Source: Promethearchaeota archaeon (GTDB lineage: Archaea; Asgardarchaeota; Lokiarchaeia; Sigyniarchaeales; SOKP01). Taken from it: a DNA stretch of 64,000 bases. The position numbers and the translations under genes are program-made. The stretch lies in contig JAUWGH010000003.1 of the NCBI GenBank assembly GCA_030606485.1, positions 1-64,000 on the forward strand. The letters are read 5' to 3'. Below, one piece after another: positions 17,531 to 26,373 of this stretch (position 1 is its first letter; every line of letters begins with the position of its first letter). The notes beneath the pieces were generated by a model. It ran no database searches and was not told where the DNA came from. It saw only the letters and a program-made list of their open reading frames with translations.

Positions 17531-19042
17531 TTATTCTTTAATTGGATATTTTCCTACACTTTTTGCAGCTCTAACCATTGCCCTGATATTTTCTGGTGGC
17601 ATATCTCGTGGTATTTCACACCCAAAAGCCAACCAATAACCGCCACCCTTACCGGCAATCTTTAAATGTTTGGCACAATCTTCATACATCTGTTTTGGGC
17701 TTGCATTAATAAGTTTGTTGTAATTAAGATTTCCCATAATGGTAACTTTATCTCCAATAAGATTTTTAGCCCATTGCAAATCTACTTGATAATCAAACTG
17801 AATTGCTCCACCAGGATTTGTTTCCATTACATATTTAATACATTGAGGGACATAACCACAGCAATGGATAAGAACGGGCAACCCCATCTTGGTTATTTTA
17901 CTACAAGCTTTTTTCTCTGGTTCTAGTGCAAACCTCTCAAAAAATTTTGGCGACATAAAATATGCAGCGGATTCTCCTGCACCTATTATATCTGCACCTG
18001 CCTCATACATAGCGCGTGCAATTTCAATTTGCCAATCTGCATACCAATCTAAAATTTCTTTAAACTCATCTGGATGGTCCATTATAAAAAAGATTTGCAT
18101 AGGGTCTGCCCCTGCTAAAAGAGATACTCCTTGAAAGGGGCCTTCCGTCCATCCAATAACGGGTACATCCTCTCCAACTTTCTTTTTTGCGATTTCTATA
18201 CCCTTTATAGTTTCAGTTAACCGACCTGCATTCATAGGATCTGGCATGTCAAGATTCTTAAAATCTTCATACATAGATCCATGTTTAAGGACAGGTTCTG
18301 CAATGCGTGGAATATCATCGTGAGGAAAATCAATTTTTGCTCCACATGCTCCAGCATATAGCCCAGCATCTGTTGAGAAGCAGAGTGCATCCCAACCAAA
18401 CGTATTATATACTTTTAATTGACCTTCAGCAATTTTTTCCGCTTTACTGCAATAAACAGAGAATGGAATTCCAGAAAATTTTGCGGAAAAAGATTGAGCG
18501 AAGGGCATTACTGGAACTCTATCCGGTTCTTTGTGCTTAAGTGAAGTCATAACACGATCATATGATGTCATTTCTGATTTAAGTTCTTCCGAAAATTCTT
18601 TAACTTTAGGTATCAACTCTATAACATCTTTTACATAAGCGTCTATGTGTAATTTTTCTGCTAATCCAGGTGATCCAGCTGGACCGCTCAGAATAGTTCT
18701 AATTTTATGGCGTATACCTAATTTCCATAATTCTTCTTCCAATTTGGCTTCTTCTTCTGCTGAATGTGTTAAATAAATTGCCGAAGCTATAATTCTAGCA
18801 TTTGAATCTAATGCTGTTTTTGCAATTTTTTCTGGGGGGATATCTGAACCTGCATCAATAACCTCAAAACCGTGAGCTTTCAAATTTGCTGATACAATAG
18901 ATGTGCCAATAGTCCAAGGACCCCCCATAACACCCAGTACAACTCGTTCTTCAGGTTTTTTGGATTCTTCTGTGGAAACTGGGAGTGATCGAACACCTAA
19001 TTCGAAGGCTCCAGCGGCTAAAACAATATCATCAAGATACAT
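17531..19042 (-). CDS. Corrinoid-protein / uroporphyrinogen-decarboxylase-like methyltransferase fusion
   Basis: A 503-residue (or 562, see 19043-19219) protein. An N-terminal B12-binding fold like MtbC/MttC is followed by a UROD/MtaA-like domain (about 160-503). In the first part the usual D-x-H-x-x-G cobalamin motif is replaced by GGPWTIG, so the axial His is missing. The second part keeps the metal ligands expected in MtaA-type methylcobamide:thiol methyltransferases: LIHCCG and the Cys in FGCEIPRDMPPENI. Together this points to methyl transfer between a corrinoid and another acceptor, or to a protein that has lost direct cobalt ligation. No mtaB/mttB-type substrate methyltransferase is adjacent. 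Confidence 0.82.
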   Translation of the reverse strand: MYLDDIVLAAGAFELGVRSLPVSTEESKKPEERVVLGVMGGPWTIGTSIVSANLKAHGFEVIDAGSDIPPEKIAKTALDSNARIIASAIYLTHSAEEEAKLEEELWKLGIRHKIRTILSGPAGSPGLAEKLHIDAYVKDVIELIPKVKEFSEELKSEMTSYDRVMTSLKHKEPDRVPVMPFAQSFSAKFSGIPFSVYCSKAEKIAEGQLKVYNTFGWDALCFSTDAGLYAGACGAKIDFPHDDIPRIAEPVLKHGSMYEDFKNLDMPDPMNAGRLTETIKGIEIAKKKVGEDVPVIGWTEGPFQGVSLLAGADPMQIFFIMDHPDEFKEILDWYADWQIEIARAMYEAGADIIGAGESAAYFMSPKFFERFALEPEKKACSKITKMGLPVLIHCCGYVPQCIKYVMETNPGGAIQFDYQVDLQWAKNLIGDKVTIMGNLNYNKLINASPKQMYEDCAKHLKIAGKGGGYWLAFGCEIPRDMPPENIRAMVRAAKSVGKYPIKE

Positions 19043-19219
19043 TCCCTTATTTTGATACTCTTTACTTGCAGAAGTTATACCATCTGATAGAGCTTGTATA
19101 ATTTCTTGAGGTGTGAATCCTTTTCTTTTAGCTTTTCTTACTATACTTCCTATACGTTTATATTCTCCATTACTTGTTGCTTGAGTAATTTCTTCAAGAA
19201 GATTATCTGACGTTTTTAT
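19043..19219 (-). other. In-frame N-terminal extension of the corrinoid protein lacking ATG/GTG/TTG
   Basis: Upstream of the first ATG the same frame stays open for 59 codons back to a TGA at 19220-19222. It encodes a helical segment (TSDNLLEEITQATSNGEYK ... GFTPQEIIQALSDGI ... KEYQNKG) that matches the conserved N-terminal helical cap of MtbC/MttC corrinoid proteins. Without it the domain would lack its cap. The only start-like codon at the expected position is ATA (19217-19219), directly before AAA-ACG-TCA. Either AUA is the start, or an ATG has mutated or been misread. Confidence 0.65.
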
Positions 19220-19358
19220 TCAACTCTTTTCTTACAATTAATTGTCTATAAGTTGTAATTTAATAAACTTATTAATTTTATTTAAACAATTTTAAAAAAT
19301 TTGTTATAAATGACAATTGTAAAACAAATTAAAAGAATAAATATAAATCTAAAATATA

Positions 19359-19853
19359 CTATAAGAACAACTCCATGAAGATTTCATCATCATATTGCCC
19401 ATCAATTTTGACCTGCCGCGTCAATACCCCTTTAGGGATAAATCCAAGGCTGCAGTAGAAAGCTTGGGCTCCATCATTACCCGCACGTACATAGATGATG
19501 ATCTTTTCATAGGATTTAGTGCGAGCAAAATTAAGGGTATATTTCATCAAGTATCTTCCAATGCCCTTCCGACGCCATTCTGGGAGAATAATGGTGCCCA
19601 ACACCCCAATGTGGTCAAATGAATCAGTGCATTTGCCCCATAGATCTAGGGATTGGAAACCCACGATATTATCATTCACCTCTGCCAGGAAGATACCTTC
19701 ACGATCAGAGAGGAACGCAATGTAATTTCGCTCCTGTTGAGGAGTGAAAGGGTAATTCACTGCGGTGTAAATCCGTTCCGCGCAGACGACACCCCATATA
19801 GCAGAAATGGCTTCTGCATCTTTAATTTCGGCTTTATGGATATTAATTTGCAT
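19359..19853 (-). CDS. GNAT-family N-acetyltransferase
   Basis: A 164-residue acetyltransferase with the acetyl-CoA binding motif A LPEWRRKGIGRYLMKY (about 95-110) preceded by the GVLGTIIL strand, and the C-terminal AQAFYCSLGFIPKG element typical of the family. Its acceptor is unknown; it may be an amine, amino acid or protein N-terminus. Base composition is clearly different from the neighbourhood (31 of 60 bases G or C in 19741-19800, against roughly 30% around it), suggesting recent acquisition. Confidence 0.88.
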   Translation of the reverse strand: MQINIHKAEIKDAEAISAIWGVVCAERIYTAVNYPFTPQQERNYIAFLSDREGIFLAEVNDNIVGFQSLDLWGKCTDSFDHIGVLGTIILPEWRRKGIGRYLMKYTLNFARTKSYEKIIIYVRAGNDGAQAFYCSLGFIPKGVLTRQVKIDGQYDDEIFMELFL

Positions 19854-19876
19854 TTTAAATAACCCTTTAAATTAGT

Positions 19877-20428
19877 TTAAATTAATGAGATCTTTTCAAT
19901 AACTTTAAAAGGATCTCTTGGATTTTCTTTATTTCGCCAAATTAAAGCGATATCTTGAACAATAAATGATATAGGTATCCAATTTTGTTCTAGTTCTTTT
20001 TTTATTGAATTTAAGTTTAATTTTCCTTTAATTTGTCCTAAACTCAAGTGTGGAGTAAATCCGGTTTTAAATTTACTAACATCATCACATTCTGGTACAT
20101 ACTCTAATAACTTTTTTTGAAGTTCTATTATTTTATCTGGAGGTTCGGGTTTTAGCCAAAGTGTGTAATTTTCCTTTTTATGATGAAAAAAATCCATTTT
20201 TTCAAACTTAATCTCAAATGAGCCATGAATTCTTTTTATATCATTAAATTTTTTAATTATCCAGGAAAATTCACTTTGGGGGTAAAAAGGATATATTATT
20301 GTGATATGAGGCATCCAACGGTCTATATGTCTATCGTATTTTCTGCGAATTTTTTGAATTGAACCCCAAATATTTTCTGGTGGAATAATTACTACAGCAG
20401 TATTATATACCTTTTTCATATTATTCAA
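19877..20428 (-). CDS. 2H phosphoesterase (ThpR/LigT, 2'-5' RNA ligase-like)
   Basis: A 183-residue protein with the two H-x-T/S-x motifs of the 2H superfamily: PHITIIYPF (about residues 41-49) and PHLSLGQ (about 127-133). These His are the catalytic pair acting on 2',3'-cyclic phosphates or 2'-5' linkages in RNA. Length fits the ThpR group. It lies in the same direction as the acetyltransferase with only 23 bases between, but the very different base composition makes a long-standing operon unlikely. Confidence 0.82.
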   Translation of the reverse strand: MNNMKKVYNTAVVIIPPENIWGSIQKIRRKYDRHIDRWMPHITIIYPFYPQSEFSWIIKKFNDIKRIHGSFEIKFEKMDFFHHKKENYTLWLKPEPPDKIIELQKKLLEYVPECDDVSKFKTGFTPHLSLGQIKGKLNLNSIKKELEQNWIPISFIVQDIALIWRNKENPRDPFKVIEKISLI

Positions 20429-20575
20429 ATTATTTTTTCTGTAGAATTAAATTTTTTTATCTAAAAAGATTCTTAATCTTAAATTGCAAATAATCTATTT
20501 TTTCATAAAATAAATATCTTCAGCTAGCATTTTATTTAATACAATAATTATTATTAAAAAATAAAGGAATTAAGT

Positions 20576-21688
20576 ATGTCCAATAATAAAGTTTATAATG
20601 ATTTGATTGATCACCTTCGGAATTGGATATTTGGGCTACCAGAATCCAAATATCTTTTACCATTGTTTGAACTGCGTTTCACTCCTGAGGAGGCAGAATT
20701 TCTTTCAAAAATTCCTTTTCTACCTCATACTGCTGAAGATCTTTCCGATAGGTTAGAAACTCCTGTTGTTGAACTTACAAAAAAAATAGACGATTTAGCC
20801 CAAAAAGGAATGATTTATCGAGTAGAAGGGAGAAGTGCTATTCGCTACTCTTTACCAGATTCATTATTTTTATTTTACAGAAGCATAGGCTGGGCTGGAC
20901 TTGATGATGAATTTAATCGCGAAATTAGTCCATTATTGAATCAATATTATATTGAAGCTTATGCTACGGATTACTTGGGACATCCCACTCAAGGACTTCG
21001 CACAATTCCAATAAATGAAACTATTCAAGATACTCGTAAGGTAATGCCTTATGAGGATATTTTAAAGGTAATAGATCATGTAGAATATTACACGGTATCG
21101 ACATGCCCATGTAGTCATCGACATAATATTGACCCTGATATAGAAAATTGTAAGTATGATACATTAAAATGCTTACATTTTGATCGGCTCGGTAGATATA
21201 TTGTCCAGAATGGATTGGGTAAAGAGATCACGAAAGAAGAGACATTAGAAATATTAAAAAAAGCAGCTGACGCGGGTTTAGTTCATGGCATTTCTACAAC
21301 AAAAGAACGCATAGATACGATCTGTAACTGCTGTACATGTTGCTGTATTTTCCTAGAATCAGCTGTCAAGATACCTGGTATAATTCCAAGAGGACATCAA
21401 CCATCGAATTATATTCGGGAAATAGAGGAAGAAAAGTGTGTAGCCTGCGGTATTTGCGTTACATTCTGTCCAATGAAAGCATTAGAACTTAATGATAAAA
21501 AGGTGATATTTGACCCTGAACGATGCCTTGGATGTGGTGTTTGCGTGCATAAATGTCCACAGGAAGCTTGTTACTTAATACACAGTGACGAAGAACAGGA
21601 TTTTCCAAAAGATCCTAGGGAGCAGAGTTCTCGATTTCTTAGAGAGAGAGGGCTTGATCCTTTAGAAATATTTAAAAAAAACTCCTAG
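20576..21688 (+). CDS. wHTH-linked dicluster ferredoxin-like protein
   Basis: A 370-residue protein in three parts. Residues about 35-105 form a winged-helix-like region (FTPEEAEFLSKI ... GMIYRVEGRSAIRYSL). A middle region has unusual Cys clusters (STCPCSHRH, CKYDTLKCLHFD, and ICNCCTCCC). The C-terminal part holds two complete [4Fe-4S] motifs, CVACGICVTFCP and CLGCGVCVHKCP. It could sense or carry electrons for an anaerobic enzyme, and the neighbouring DUF169 gene 29 bases downstream is probably in the same operon. Proteins of this layout are common in anaerobes, but their function is not established. Confidence 0.75.
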   Translation: MSNNKVYNDLIDHLRNWIFGLPESKYLLPLFELRFTPEEAEFLSKIPFLPHTAEDLSDRLETPVVELTKKIDDLAQKGMIYRVEGRSAIRYSLPDSLFLFYRSIGWAGLDDEFNREISPLLNQYYIEAYATDYLGHPTQGLRTIPINETIQDTRKVMPYEDILKVIDHVEYYTVSTCPCSHRHNIDPDIENCKYDTLKCLHFDRLGRYIVQNGLGKEITKEETLEILKKAADAGLVHGISTTKERIDTICNCCTCCCIFLESAVKIPGIIPRGHQPSNYIREIEEEKCVACGICVTFCPMKALELNDKKVIFDPERCLGCGVCVHKCPQEACYLIHSDEEQDFPKDPREQSSRFLRERGLDPLEIFKKNS

Positions 21689-21717
21689 TAAAGAAAAATC
21701 AAAAAGTGAGGATTTTT

Positions 21718-22485
21718 ATGGGTAAATGGAATGAATTGGATAAAAAATTAAATAAATTTCTTAGGTTAGCTACATTTCCGATAGCAGTAAAATTACTTAA
21801 GGATAAAGAAGAATTAAAAGCGATAAAATTTTTAAAAAAATTAGATAAGAAAATCGCCCTATGTCAAATATTCAGTTATTCAAGATATTATGGATGGACA
21901 ATGGGATGCACTATGGAGGATAATTTATGTCCTCTCGCAAATATAGCACTTGGTTTTGAAGAACCATACAAGCTTTTTTTAGAAGGTGCCTTTTTTGTTG
22001 GTAGATATAATGAAACTAAAGAAGCAGCGAAAAAAACAACATCAACAATGCCTAAAATACCTTATGGAAAGTTCTCCGCAATTGTTTCGGGAGCTTTAAA
22101 TCGTGTAGAATTTGAACCAGATTTTATTATGATTTGGGGAAATTCTGCTCAGATAATGAGAATAATTCAGGGTTCTTTATGGAAAGAAGGGGGAAGAATC
22201 ACAATGTCAACCTTTTGTGATGGGGTTTGTGCAGATACCATCGCAAAAGCATATCTTGCGGGAGAATTGCAAATCGCATTCCCTTGTCTCGGTGATCGCC
22301 GGTTTGGAATGGCAAAAGATACAGATTTAATAGCATCCATACCATTTGGAGTTGTTGATTCAATAATAGAAGGAATGGAGAAGACTCATAAAGCTGGCAC
22401 AAGATATCCAATACCTTATGAACTGAGCACACCTGAGTTCTTTGTCAAATTAAAGAAACAATTAGATAAAGCCAAAAAAGATTAA
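21718..22485 (+). CDS. DUF169 family protein
   Basis: About 255 residues. Recognised as DUF169 from the order KLLKDKEEL, LCQIFSYSRYYGWT, C-T-M-E-D-N-L-C-P-L-A, PDFIMIWGNSAQIMR and PCLGDRRFGMAKDTD. The conserved Cys suggest a metal or cofactor site, but the family has no established activity. A GTG at 21706 is also in frame, but GTGAGG there looks like the ribosome binding site for the ATG at 21718, which I take as the start. It is probably co-transcribed with the ferredoxin-like gene. Confidence 0.8.
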   Translation: MGKWNELDKKLNKFLRLATFPIAVKLLKDKEELKAIKFLKKLDKKIALCQIFSYSRYYGWTMGCTMEDNLCPLANIALGFEEPYKLFLEGAFFVGRYNETKEAAKKTTSTMPKIPYGKFSAIVSGALNRVEFEPDFIMIWGNSAQIMRIIQGSLWKEGGRITMSTFCDGVCADTIAKAYLAGELQIAFPCLGDRRFGMAKDTDLIASIPFGVVDSIIEGMEKTHKAGTRYPIPYELSTPEFFVKLKKQLDKAKKD

Positions 22486-22530
22486 TTCTTTTTTCATTAT
22501 CCATAAGATGTAAAATAATTAAATATTAAA

Positions 22531-23646
22531 ATGAATATGATAAGAATTCGAGCACCTGGGAGGATTTGTTTATTTGGGGAGCATCAAGATTATTTAGGAT
22601 TTCCAGTTATTTCGATGGCATTTTCTAAATACATATATTTAGAAGCCGAACCAATAATTGATCCCAAATTCATAATAGAATTACCGGATATGGAATGGCA
22701 CGACGAATTTTTACTCAATAACAAGGAAATTGATTATTTATCAAATAGAGATTATTTAAGGAGCGGTTATAATCATTTTATACGTATAGGGGCGAAAATA
22801 AATAAGGGGTATAAAGTTAAAATAACTGGAGATATTCCAATTAATGCTGGGTGCGGAAGTTCTTCTGCTTTAATTATTGCTTGGCTCTTTTTTTTATCAC
22901 AGGTTTCTAATCATTATCTAAACTTAGAAGATCTAGCAAAACTCGGATATTCGGCGGAAGTTCGAGAATTTGGAGAGGCAGGAGGTATGATGGATCATTA
23001 TACATCTACATTAGGTAAATTAATTTATTTAGAGACATATCCGGAATTTATACCAATAAAATTTAATATAGATATTGATCATTTTATTCTCGCTAATTCT
23101 AAAGAGTCCAAAGATACGGTTGAAGATTTACGTAAAGTTAAAAAACGTGCAATAAAAACATTTAAGATATTAAAGGAAATTATGAAAGAATTTGATCCTA
23201 ATAGAACGAGTCTTAATGAAATTGAACAATTTTTCCCCAATCTTAATAAGGATCTCCGAAATATATTAATTGGAAACATAATAAACCGAGATATTACCCA
23301 AAAAGCTAAATATCTTATTACTAATTACATCCAAAAAAGTTCCAAGATTATAATAGAAAAAAATCATAACATTGAGTTAGAATTTTACAGAGCATTGGGA
23401 AATTTATTAACTGAACACCATCGGCAATTGGTTGACAATATAGGCGTTTCTACTCCAAAAATTGAGAAAATGATATCAATTGCTCTTGAAAATGGTGCTT
23501 TTGGAGCAAAAATTAACGGTTCAGGATTTGGAGGATGTATGTTTGCGTTAGCTTCTGAAAATAAAAAAGAAATAATGGATAACATTGCAGAGGTTGGGGG
23601 GATAGGTTATACAGTTAAAACAAGTGAAGGAGTTGAGCTTTATTGA
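22531..23646 (+). CDS. GHMP-family sugar kinase (galactokinase-like)
   Basis: A 371-residue GHMP kinase. Motif 1 is RAPGRICLFGEHQDYLG (8-24), close to galactokinase, motif 2 is the ATP-binding INAGCGSSSAL (about 105-115), and motif 3 is INGSGFGGCMFA near residue 333. The catalytic region around GGMMDHYTS matches the galactokinase D-Q/H-x-x-S context. It would phosphorylate C1 of a sugar. Its stop overlaps the TTG start of a nucleotidyltransferase by four bases, so the pair should make an NDP-sugar for glycan or glycolipid synthesis by kinase then pyrophosphorylase. The sugar is unknown. Confidence 0.85.
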   Translation: MNMIRIRAPGRICLFGEHQDYLGFPVISMAFSKYIYLEAEPIIDPKFIIELPDMEWHDEFLLNNKEIDYLSNRDYLRSGYNHFIRIGAKINKGYKVKITGDIPINAGCGSSSALIIAWLFFLSQVSNHYLNLEDLAKLGYSAEVREFGEAGGMMDHYTSTLGKLIYLETYPEFIPIKFNIDIDHFILANSKESKDTVEDLRKVKKRAIKTFKILKEIMKEFDPNRTSLNEIEQFFPNLNKDLRNILIGNIINRDITQKAKYLITNYIQKSSKIIIEKNHNIELEFYRALGNLLTEHHRQLVDNIGVSTPKIEKMISIALENGAFGAKINGSGFGGCMFALASENKKEIMDNIAEVGGIGYTVKTSEGVELY

Positions 23647-24386
23647 AAGCTGTTATTTTGGCAGCCGGTAAAGGTTTAAGAATGCGTCCTTTAACAGAAA
23701 GATTACCTAAAACAATGCTGGAACTGCATGGAAAACCAATTTTACAATACATTATTGAGGGTTTAAGAATCGCCAATTTTAATGAAATTACGTTAATTGT
23801 TGGATATAAAAATGAAATCATTAGAAAATATTTTAGAAATGGAGATAATTTGGGTGTCCGGATAAATTATATTTTACAAGCAGACCAAAAGGGAACCGGA
23901 CATGCAACTTTATTAGCCGAACAGTTTTGCGGAGATGAACAATTTCTTCTAACTTATTCAGATGTATTAATATCATATAGTATCTATCAAGAATTATATA
24001 AATCATACAAAGAACAAAACGAAAGGTTTGTATTGGTAGCAAATCCAACCAACGACCCATATAGAGGTGCTGCAATTTATTATGAAAATGATTATGTTAC
24101 AGAAATTATCGAAAAACCCCCAAAAGGGACATCTAAATCAAAATTAAACAATTCAGGTATATTTATCTTATCTCCAGAAATTTTTCAAATTTTAAGAAAT
24201 ACTCCTGAATCTATAAGAGGAGAAATTGAATTGACTGAAGCAATTAAATTGGGAATATTACATCAAAATTTAAAATTTAGGCTGATAATAGTGAAAGAAC
24301 ATCAAATTAGGAAAGATCTTGGAGATATTAAAGATTATGAAGATTTAATGAATACTACAAAATGGTTAGAAAAACTTAAACAATGA
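23643..24386 (+). CDS. Sugar-phosphate nucleotidyltransferase
   Basis: A 247-residue NTP-transferase domain protein with the signature LKAVILAAGKGLRMRPLT at its N-terminus, the metal/ligand region LTYSDVLI, and EIIEKPPKG later on. It lacks the left-handed beta-helix found in bifunctional GlmU-like proteins. The start is a TTG overlapping the preceding stop (TTGA). It should couple the sugar-1-phosphate made by the upstream GHMP kinase to a nucleotide. Confidence 0.88.
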   Translation: MKAVILAAGKGLRMRPLTERLPKTMLELHGKPILQYIIEGLRIANFNEITLIVGYKNEIIRKYFRNGDNLGVRINYILQADQKGTGHATLLAEQFCGDEQFLLTYSDVLISYSIYQELYKSYKEQNERFVLVANPTNDPYRGAAIYYENDYVTEIIEKPPKGTSKSKLNNSGIFILSPEIFQILRNTPESIRGEIELTEAIKLGILHQNLKFRLIIVKEHQIRKDLGDIKDYEDLMNTTKWLEKLKQ

Positions 24387-24456
24387 AAAATTTATAGATT
24401 CCTTAATTCTTAGAAATATTATTCACGATTTTTAATAGTAATTTGAGGTTATAAAT

Positions 24457-24870
24457 ATACCTAACTGGCTCATCCATTTGAAATGGACAGAAAAGGCAGG
24501 AATTCCGGAAGGTATAGCTAATATTACAAATCAAGTTATTGATTATGGCTTCAATTGGGTATATTCTGCTAAAAGTGACATTAAAAATAATGATGATCCT
24601 AGGTTCCTTCATTTAACCTATTTTTATGAAATGGACCCAAAAAATAAGAATTACATAAAAGCTTATTATCTCCATCGTGTTCTGGACCATCTTAAGGAAA
24701 CAAGGCACAAAGAATTAGATAAAGCATTAAAGGAATTTGAAACAGAAAAATGTTTAATTGAAATCGAGAGACCGAATGGTCAAATTATTAATTTTAGGAA
24801 AGAAATAGATGATATTCTTTCCCTTCTAAGAGATAATGAAAATAAAGTTTTAGCAGATATTCGTAAATAA
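24457..24870 (+). CDS. Uncharacterised 130-140 residue protein with unclear start
   Basis: A soluble helical protein with no family I recognise. The first conventional start is TTG at 24478, but the frame is open back to a TAA at 24439-24441 and the upstream codons encode a plausible continuation (PNWLIHLKW). A GAGGT ribosome binding site at 24445-24449 is 7 bases before an ATA codon at 24457 and far too distant from the TTG. I give the ATA as the likelier start. It follows the sugar-nucleotide genes by 70 bases on the same strand. Confidence 0.5.
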   Translation: MPNWLIHLKWTEKAGIPEGIANITNQVIDYGFNWVYSAKSDIKNNDDPRFLHLTYFYEMDPKNKNYIKAYYLHRVLDHLKETRHKELDKALKEFETEKCLIEIERPNGQIINFRKEIDDILSLLRDNENKVLADIRK

Positions 24871-24990
24871 TATTTGACTTAAAAAATTGCAACCAAATAA
24901 TCATTTTCATTATTATTATTTTTCCAATTTTTATTAATAATATTTAGTTATTTACTCTATTATTCATAGAAAGCAGAGATTACTCTTCTC

Positions 24991-25395
24991 TTATATTAAA
25001 TTAAATTCTTTAATTAATTGTTTTGATTTTATAATCTTTGTATTTTCAACTTGTTTAAGTGTTAAAAGATCCTTATCTCCAGTGATTAAGTATTTACATT
25101 TTGCAGACAATGCACTTTTAAGAATATCCGTATCTTTATCATCTCTTACAATAAGGTTCAAGTTATAATTTGGCTTAGATAGTGTAAATTTAACATATAA
25201 TTTTGATATAAAATCAAAAACGATTTTTTTTTCAACTTGAAATTTGTTCATTAAAACAAATTCGATCTCATTTATGACTTGTTGAGATGTATAGTACCTA
25301 GTATTTGTAGGAGGATTAGAAAGAATTTTTCTTTCGTTCCCATCAAAAAAGAAAGCGGAAATGAAAATATTAGTATCAATAAAAATACTGATCAA
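24991..25395 (-). CDS. PIN-domain RNase toxin (VapC-like)
   Basis: A 134-residue PIN protein. Acidic active-site positions are visible: IDTNIFISA at the start, the Glu in INEIEFVLMN, RDDKDTDIL and TGDKDLL. VapC toxins cut tRNA or rRNA and are held inactive by a co-expressed antitoxin. Its start overlaps the stop of the AbrB-like gene by four bases, the usual antitoxin-first order. Confidence 0.85.
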   Translation of the reverse strand: MISIFIDTNIFISAFFFDGNERKILSNPPTNTRYYTSQQVINEIEFVLMNKFQVEKKIVFDFISKLYVKFTLSKPNYNLNLIVRDDKDTDILKSALSAKCKYLITGDKDLLTLKQVENTKIIKSKQLIKEFNLI

Positions 25396-25643
25396 TAAGC
25401 ATGCCTCGCTTCTCTACATGCATTTATAACATCTTCTTGGGTAATATGCTTTTCTTTAGCAATTCTTTTTCCTTCTGAAAAAATATCTTTTAAACTTGGC
25501 AATTTAACTTTTTTAATAAGAATATAATCGTTTTCAGTAGTTATAGCTAAGAAATCACCTTGTTTTATTTTTAAGTTTTTTCTTATCTCAATTGGAATAG
25601 TGATCTGTCCTTTTTTTGTAATTTTAGATAGACTTACTTTCAT
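25392..25643 (-). CDS. AbrB/SpoVT-type antitoxin (VapB-like)
   Basis: An 83-residue protein whose first 45 residues are a swapped-hairpin AbrB domain (KITKKGQITIPIEIRKNLKI...GDFLAI). The C-terminal tail is helical and would wrap the PIN toxin. Such antitoxins bind their own promoter, so the pair is probably autoregulated. The ATG is followed by an ATGA overlap with the toxin gene at its other end. Confidence 0.87.
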   Translation of the reverse strand: MKVSLSKITKKGQITIPIEIRKNLKIKQGDFLAITTENDYILIKKVKLPSLKDIFSEGKRIAKEKHITQEDVINACREARHAY

Positions 25644-25705
25644 ACTATATCACTTTTATATAGAAGTAATACATCCTTACTAAAAAATTTTATTTTTTTA
25701 AGAAA

Positions 25706-26323
25706 TCAAATTTTCTTATATAAGATATAAATCGAATTTTCAAGAACCCAAATAACTATCACAAAAAATACAATCCATTCTGATATCGTCCATCCAGTAA
25801 ATATAAAAAATATAAATACTCCAGAGACGGCAAATCCAATTATGGATTGCATTTTGGAAAATCTTGAATCAAACCAAATTAAGATACTGTAAATGACGCA
25901 AAAGAATAATTCACAAAAAAAGAAAATAGTTGCAAAAAAGATATGAATAATGCCAAGTAAAAGAGTGTAATGTGGAAAACACCCAACAAGAGATATGGAC
26001 ACTGCCCCAATTATTGATATTTTAATGGTTATTTTTTTTATTTTTTCATTAATTTTCTCTTGGGTTAAAGAATTACCAAGATAAACTAAAAATGGGATTA
26101 CCGAAATACCGGTTAGAATCAAACCAAGATTAAATAATGGAGCTGCCAATCCGGGAGATATACCCAAAACACTAATAAAACTTTCAAACATACTATATCC
26201 TGGAACTAATAAGTATGATAAAAAAGTAAAGATAATTCCAATACTCATTGATAAAAGCCCATAATATCCTCCAGGTGCTAATTTAAGCAGTTTATTAATT
26301 ACATTATTAATTTTTTCTATCAA
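25706..26323 (-). CDS. DUF998 family membrane protein
   Basis: A 205-residue protein with six hydrophobic segments. The features SYLLVPGYSMFESFISVLG and LVGCFPHY are typical of DUF998. The family is found widely in archaea; its function is not known. It is a tandem paralogue of the next gene, with the same order of motifs, and the two are 50 bases apart on the same strand. Confidence 0.8.
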   Translation of the reverse strand: MIEKINNVINKLLKLAPGGYYGLLSMSIGIIFTFLSYLLVPGYSMFESFISVLGISPGLAAPLFNLGLILTGISVIPFLVYLGNSLTQEKINEKIKKITIKISIIGAVSISLVGCFPHYTLLLGIIHIFFATIFFFCELFFCVIYSILIWFDSRFSKMQSIIGFAVSGVFIFFIFTGWTISEWIVFFVIVIWVLENSIYILYKKI

Positions 26324-26373
26324 TTATCATATTATCCTTTAGTTTTTCTTTATTTGATTTCTGTAATTTGGAT

